This document shows positions 62,017 to 64,000 of a DNA stretch of 64,000 bases, one piece after another. The notes under the pieces were generated by a model. That model was not told the DNA's origin. It saw only the letters and a list, made by a program, of their open reading frames with translations, and made no database searches. Source of the DNA: Candidatus Colimorpha pelethequi (lineage in GTDB: Bacteria; Bacteroidota; Bacteroidia; Bacteroidales; P3); assembly GCA_018064245.1 (NCBI GenBank), contig JAGHVO010000065.1, positions 1 through 64,000 on the forward strand. Reading direction: 5' to 3'. Every line of letters starts with the position of its first letter. Positions within the stretch are counted from its first letter, which is position 1. The translations under genes were made by a program, and so were the position numbers.

Positions 62017-63810
62017 ATGGATTACAAAAATGTGCAGCCGTTGGCAGATTTTGACTGGAGTGCCATCGACAAAAAAGAACAAGTCAACAACGAAGAATCT
62101 CAGAAAGTTGTAGAAGCTTACGAGAAAACATTCAACGCTTTCACCGAACAGGAAGTTATTGAAGGTACTATCGTTTCCGTCAATGACCGCGAAGCTGTCG
62201 TGAACATTGGATTCAAATCCGATGGCGTTATCCCCGCTTCTGAACTTCGCTACAACCCTGATTTCAAATCAGGCGACAAGATTGAGGTTTATGTAGAAAG
62301 CCAGGAAGACTCCAATGGTCAGCTCCTGCTTTCTCACAAGAAAGCTCGCATCCTGAAATCTTGGGAGCGCGTCAACCAGGCTTACGAAAGCCAGGAAATC
62401 ATCACCGGTTACGTCAAGAGCCGTACCAAAGGTGGTCTCATTGTTACCGTATTTGACAACATCGAAGCCTTCCTTCCCGGTTCACAGATTGACGTTAAGC
62501 CCATCCGCGACTACGATGTATATGTTGACAAGAACATGGAATTCAAGGTTGTGAAAATCAACCACGAATACAAGAACGTTGTTGTTTCCCACAAGGCTCT
62601 TATTGAGGACGAACTTGAAGCCCAGAAGGCTGAGATTATCTCCCACCTCGAGAAGGGTCAGGTATTGGAAGGCACCGTTAAGAACATCCTCGGTTACGGC
62701 GTATTCGTTGACCTTGGTGGTGTTGACGGTCTCATCCACATCACCGACCTTAGCTGGGGTCGCGTAAATCATCCCGAAGAAATCGTTCATATCGACGATA
62801 AGATCAACGTTGTTATCCTTGACTTCGATGAGGCTAAGCACCGCATCCAGTTGGGTCTGAAACAGCTCACTCCTCATCCTTGGGACGCTCTCGATCCTAA
62901 CTTGAAGGAAGGCGACAAGATCCAGGGTAAAGTTGTCGTTCTCGCTGACTACGGCGCATTCGTGGAAGTTGTTCCCGGCGTTGAAGGTTTGATCCACGTA
63001 AGCGAAATGAGCTGGAGCCAGCACCTCCGCAGCGCTCAGGAATTCCTCAAGGTTGGTCAGGAAGTTGAAGCAGTTGTTTTGACCCTCAACCGCGAAGAAC
63101 GCAAGATGAGCCTTGGTATCAAACAGCTCGTTCCCGATCCTTGGACCGCTATCGCAGAAAAATATCCTGTGGGAAGCAAGCACACCGCTACCGTTCGCAA
63201 TTTCACCAACTTTGGCATCTTCGTAGAGCTTGAAGAAGGTGTTGATGGTTTGATCCACATCAGCGACCTCAGCTGGAGCAAGAAAATCAAGCATCCCGCA
63301 GAGTTCACCAAGATTGGCGACAAGATTGAAGTCGTTGTTCTCGAAGTCGATGTTGAAAACCGTCGTCTCAGCTTGGGACACAAGCAGCTCGAAGAGAATC
63401 CTTGGGACGTTTATGAAAACCTGTTCACCGTTGGTTCAGTTCATCAGGGTACCATCACCGCTATGAACGACAAGGGCGCTACCGTTACTTTGCCTTACGG
63501 CGTTGAAGGTTTCGCTCCTATGCGTCACCTCGACAAGGAAGACAAGAGCAAGGCTCGTCAGGATGAAACTCTTGATTTCAAGGTTATTGAATTCTCAAAG
63601 GAAAGCAAGAAAATCATCGTTTCCCACGCTCGCGTATGGCAGGAAGGCGCTGCTGAAGAACAGGCTGCTGCCGAGAACGAAGAAGCTAAGAAAGAACGTG
63701 CTACCAAGAAGACCGTTAAGAAAATCAACGATCAGCTTGAGAAGACCACCCTTGGCGACCTCGACGTGCTCGTAAACTTGAAAGAAGAACTTGAAAAAGG
63801 TGAGAAATAA
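62017..63810 (+). CDS. rpsA: 30S ribosomal protein S1
   Basis: 597-aa RNA-binding protein with six S1 (OB-fold) domains: about 46-110, 125-190, 215-280, 302-370, 388-455 and 474-540. The third to fifth are closest to the canonical G-x-x-V-F-V-D/E-L...G-L-I-H-x-S-D/E form (for example GYGVFVDLGGVDGLIHITDLSW). Codon choice is strongly biased to C-ending, highly expressed codons, unlike the flanking genes. The C-terminal tail is acidic and lysine-rich. S1 helps place mRNA on the 30S subunit, and in Bacteroidota it is important because start sites lack Shine-Dalgarno sequences. Confidence 0.98.
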   Translation: MDYKNVQPLADFDWSAIDKKEQVNNEESQKVVEAYEKTFNAFTEQEVIEGTIVSVNDREAVVNIGFKSDGVIPASELRYNPDFKSGDKIEVYVESQEDSNGQLLLSHKKARILKSWERVNQAYESQEIITGYVKSRTKGGLIVTVFDNIEAFLPGSQIDVKPIRDYDVYVDKNMEFKVVKINHEYKNVVVSHKALIEDELEAQKAEIISHLEKGQVLEGTVKNILGYGVFVDLGGVDGLIHITDLSWGRVNHPEEIVHIDDKINVVILDFDEAKHRIQLGLKQLTPHPWDALDPNLKEGDKIQGKVVVLADYGAFVEVVPGVEGLIHVSEMSWSQHLRSAQEFLKVGQEVEAVVLTLNREERKMSLGIKQLVPDPWTAIAEKYPVGSKHTATVRNFTNFGIFVELEEGVDGLIHISDLSWSKKIKHPAEFTKIGDKIEVVVLEVDVENRRLSLGHKQLEENPWDVYENLFTVGSVHQGTITAMNDKGATVTLPYGVEGFAPMRHLDKEDKSKARQDETLDFKVIEFSKESKKIIVSHARVWQEGAAEEQAAAENEEAKKERATKKTVKKINDQLEKTTLGDLDVLVNLKEELEKGEK

Positions 63811-63830
63811 TCACTTTGATGAGTTTTGAT

Positions 63831-63863
63831 AAAAAAGGATACTCTTCGGAGTGTCCTTTTTTT
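63831..63863 (+). terminator. Intrinsic terminator after rpsA
   Basis: AAAAAAGGATACTC pairs with GAGTGTCCTTTTTT around a TTCG tetraloop, with one T-G wobble, then further T. A textbook terminator. Confidence 0.88.
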
Positions 63864-64000
63864 GAATTTTTTTGACGATTATTTTGTGATTTATCTCCTT
63901 GTTGAAAGAGTGACTGAATAAAAGAAGCCAAAAATTTTCTTTCTTTGCAACAAAAAGTACCAATTAGGTGTCATTATAGAAAAAGTACCTTCTTATGAAA
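63864..64000. other. Window end, AT-rich, nothing annotated
   Basis: No gene can be supported. The decamer AAAAAGTACC occurs twice (about 63953 and 63981). A TTTCTTTG box that partly matches the promoter consensus lies around 63940, so a plus-strand transcript might begin here and leave the window. Confidence 0.35.

Noticed and set aside
62482..63381. 299-codon minus-strand frame
   Set aside because: It is antisense to rpsA, whose strong codon bias creates long shadow frames.

Overview
The window looks like chromosomal DNA of a member of the Bacteroidota, most probably order Bacteroidales. Four things point there. Promoters fit the Bacteroidota consensus TTTG, about 20 bp, TAnnTTTG, for example before nadB, atpE and rpsA. 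Start codons lack strong Shine-Dalgarno sequences. The polysaccharide operon begins with an UpxY/NusG-type antiterminator. Typical families of this phylum are present (GSCFA protein, DUF5362-like protein, a Bacteroidota-style sugar transferase). I cannot name a genus. The first ~125 bases are homopolymer runs that look like a poor contig end.

Region 1 (about 146-43,822, all minus strand) is one very large surface-polysaccharide locus read from right to left. It starts at a promoter near 43,815 with a structured, possibly peptide-coding leader. It then runs through upxY, an initiating sugar transferase, the ABC exporter (wzm, wzt), and a LicD-type phosphotransferase with a TagD-like cytidylyltransferase. 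Next come two PLP aminotransferase-fold proteins and an acyl-loading cassette (GNAT, acyl carrier protein, AMP ligase) beside a DASS dicarboxylate transporter. After that are fourteen glycosyltransferases (ten GT2, plus GT4, GT32, GT10 and a fucosyltransferase-fold enzyme) mixed with UDP-galactopyranose mutase, a WbqC-like protein, acyltransferases (Acyl_transf_3, MBOAT with an SGNH partner, hexapeptide enzymes), a deacetylase, WecB, a large membrane protein, a PaaK-like ligase, a FemAB-like protein, a DUF354 protein and a second deacetylase-like protein. The locus ends with the outer-membrane exporter wza, preceded by its own promoter, and the tyrosine kinase wzc, whose C-terminus is a (GY)15 tail. 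Many neighbours are joined by ATGA stop/start overlaps, so most of the locus is probably a single translationally coupled operon. Internal duplications, a GxxExxY cassette and a palindromic element inside a GT gene indicate mosaic assembly.

Region 2 (about 43,823-44,624) is an AT-rich divergent intergenic region with an 11-bp repeat array.

Region 3 (44,625-64,000) is conserved housekeeping sequence. On the plus strand are dnaE, a GSCFA protein, ddl, a YqaA-like membrane protein and a PIF1-like helicase. On the minus strand are tRNA-Cys, a radical SAM protein and a DUF5362-like membrane protein. Back on the plus strand are nadB from an overlapping divergent promoter, a partial ATP synthase operon (atpE-F-H-A-G, without atpB, atpD or atpC), an MFS transporter and rpsA. 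Convincing intrinsic terminators follow the helicase gene, atpG, the MFS gene and rpsA. A hairpin also lies between atpE and atpF.

The inferred output of region 1 is a complex, probably fucosylated and galactofuranose-containing polymer. It would carry O-acetyl, phospho and acyl-amino modifications, be exported by the ABC route and pass through a Wza/Wzc-type envelope channel under tyrosine-phosphorylation control.
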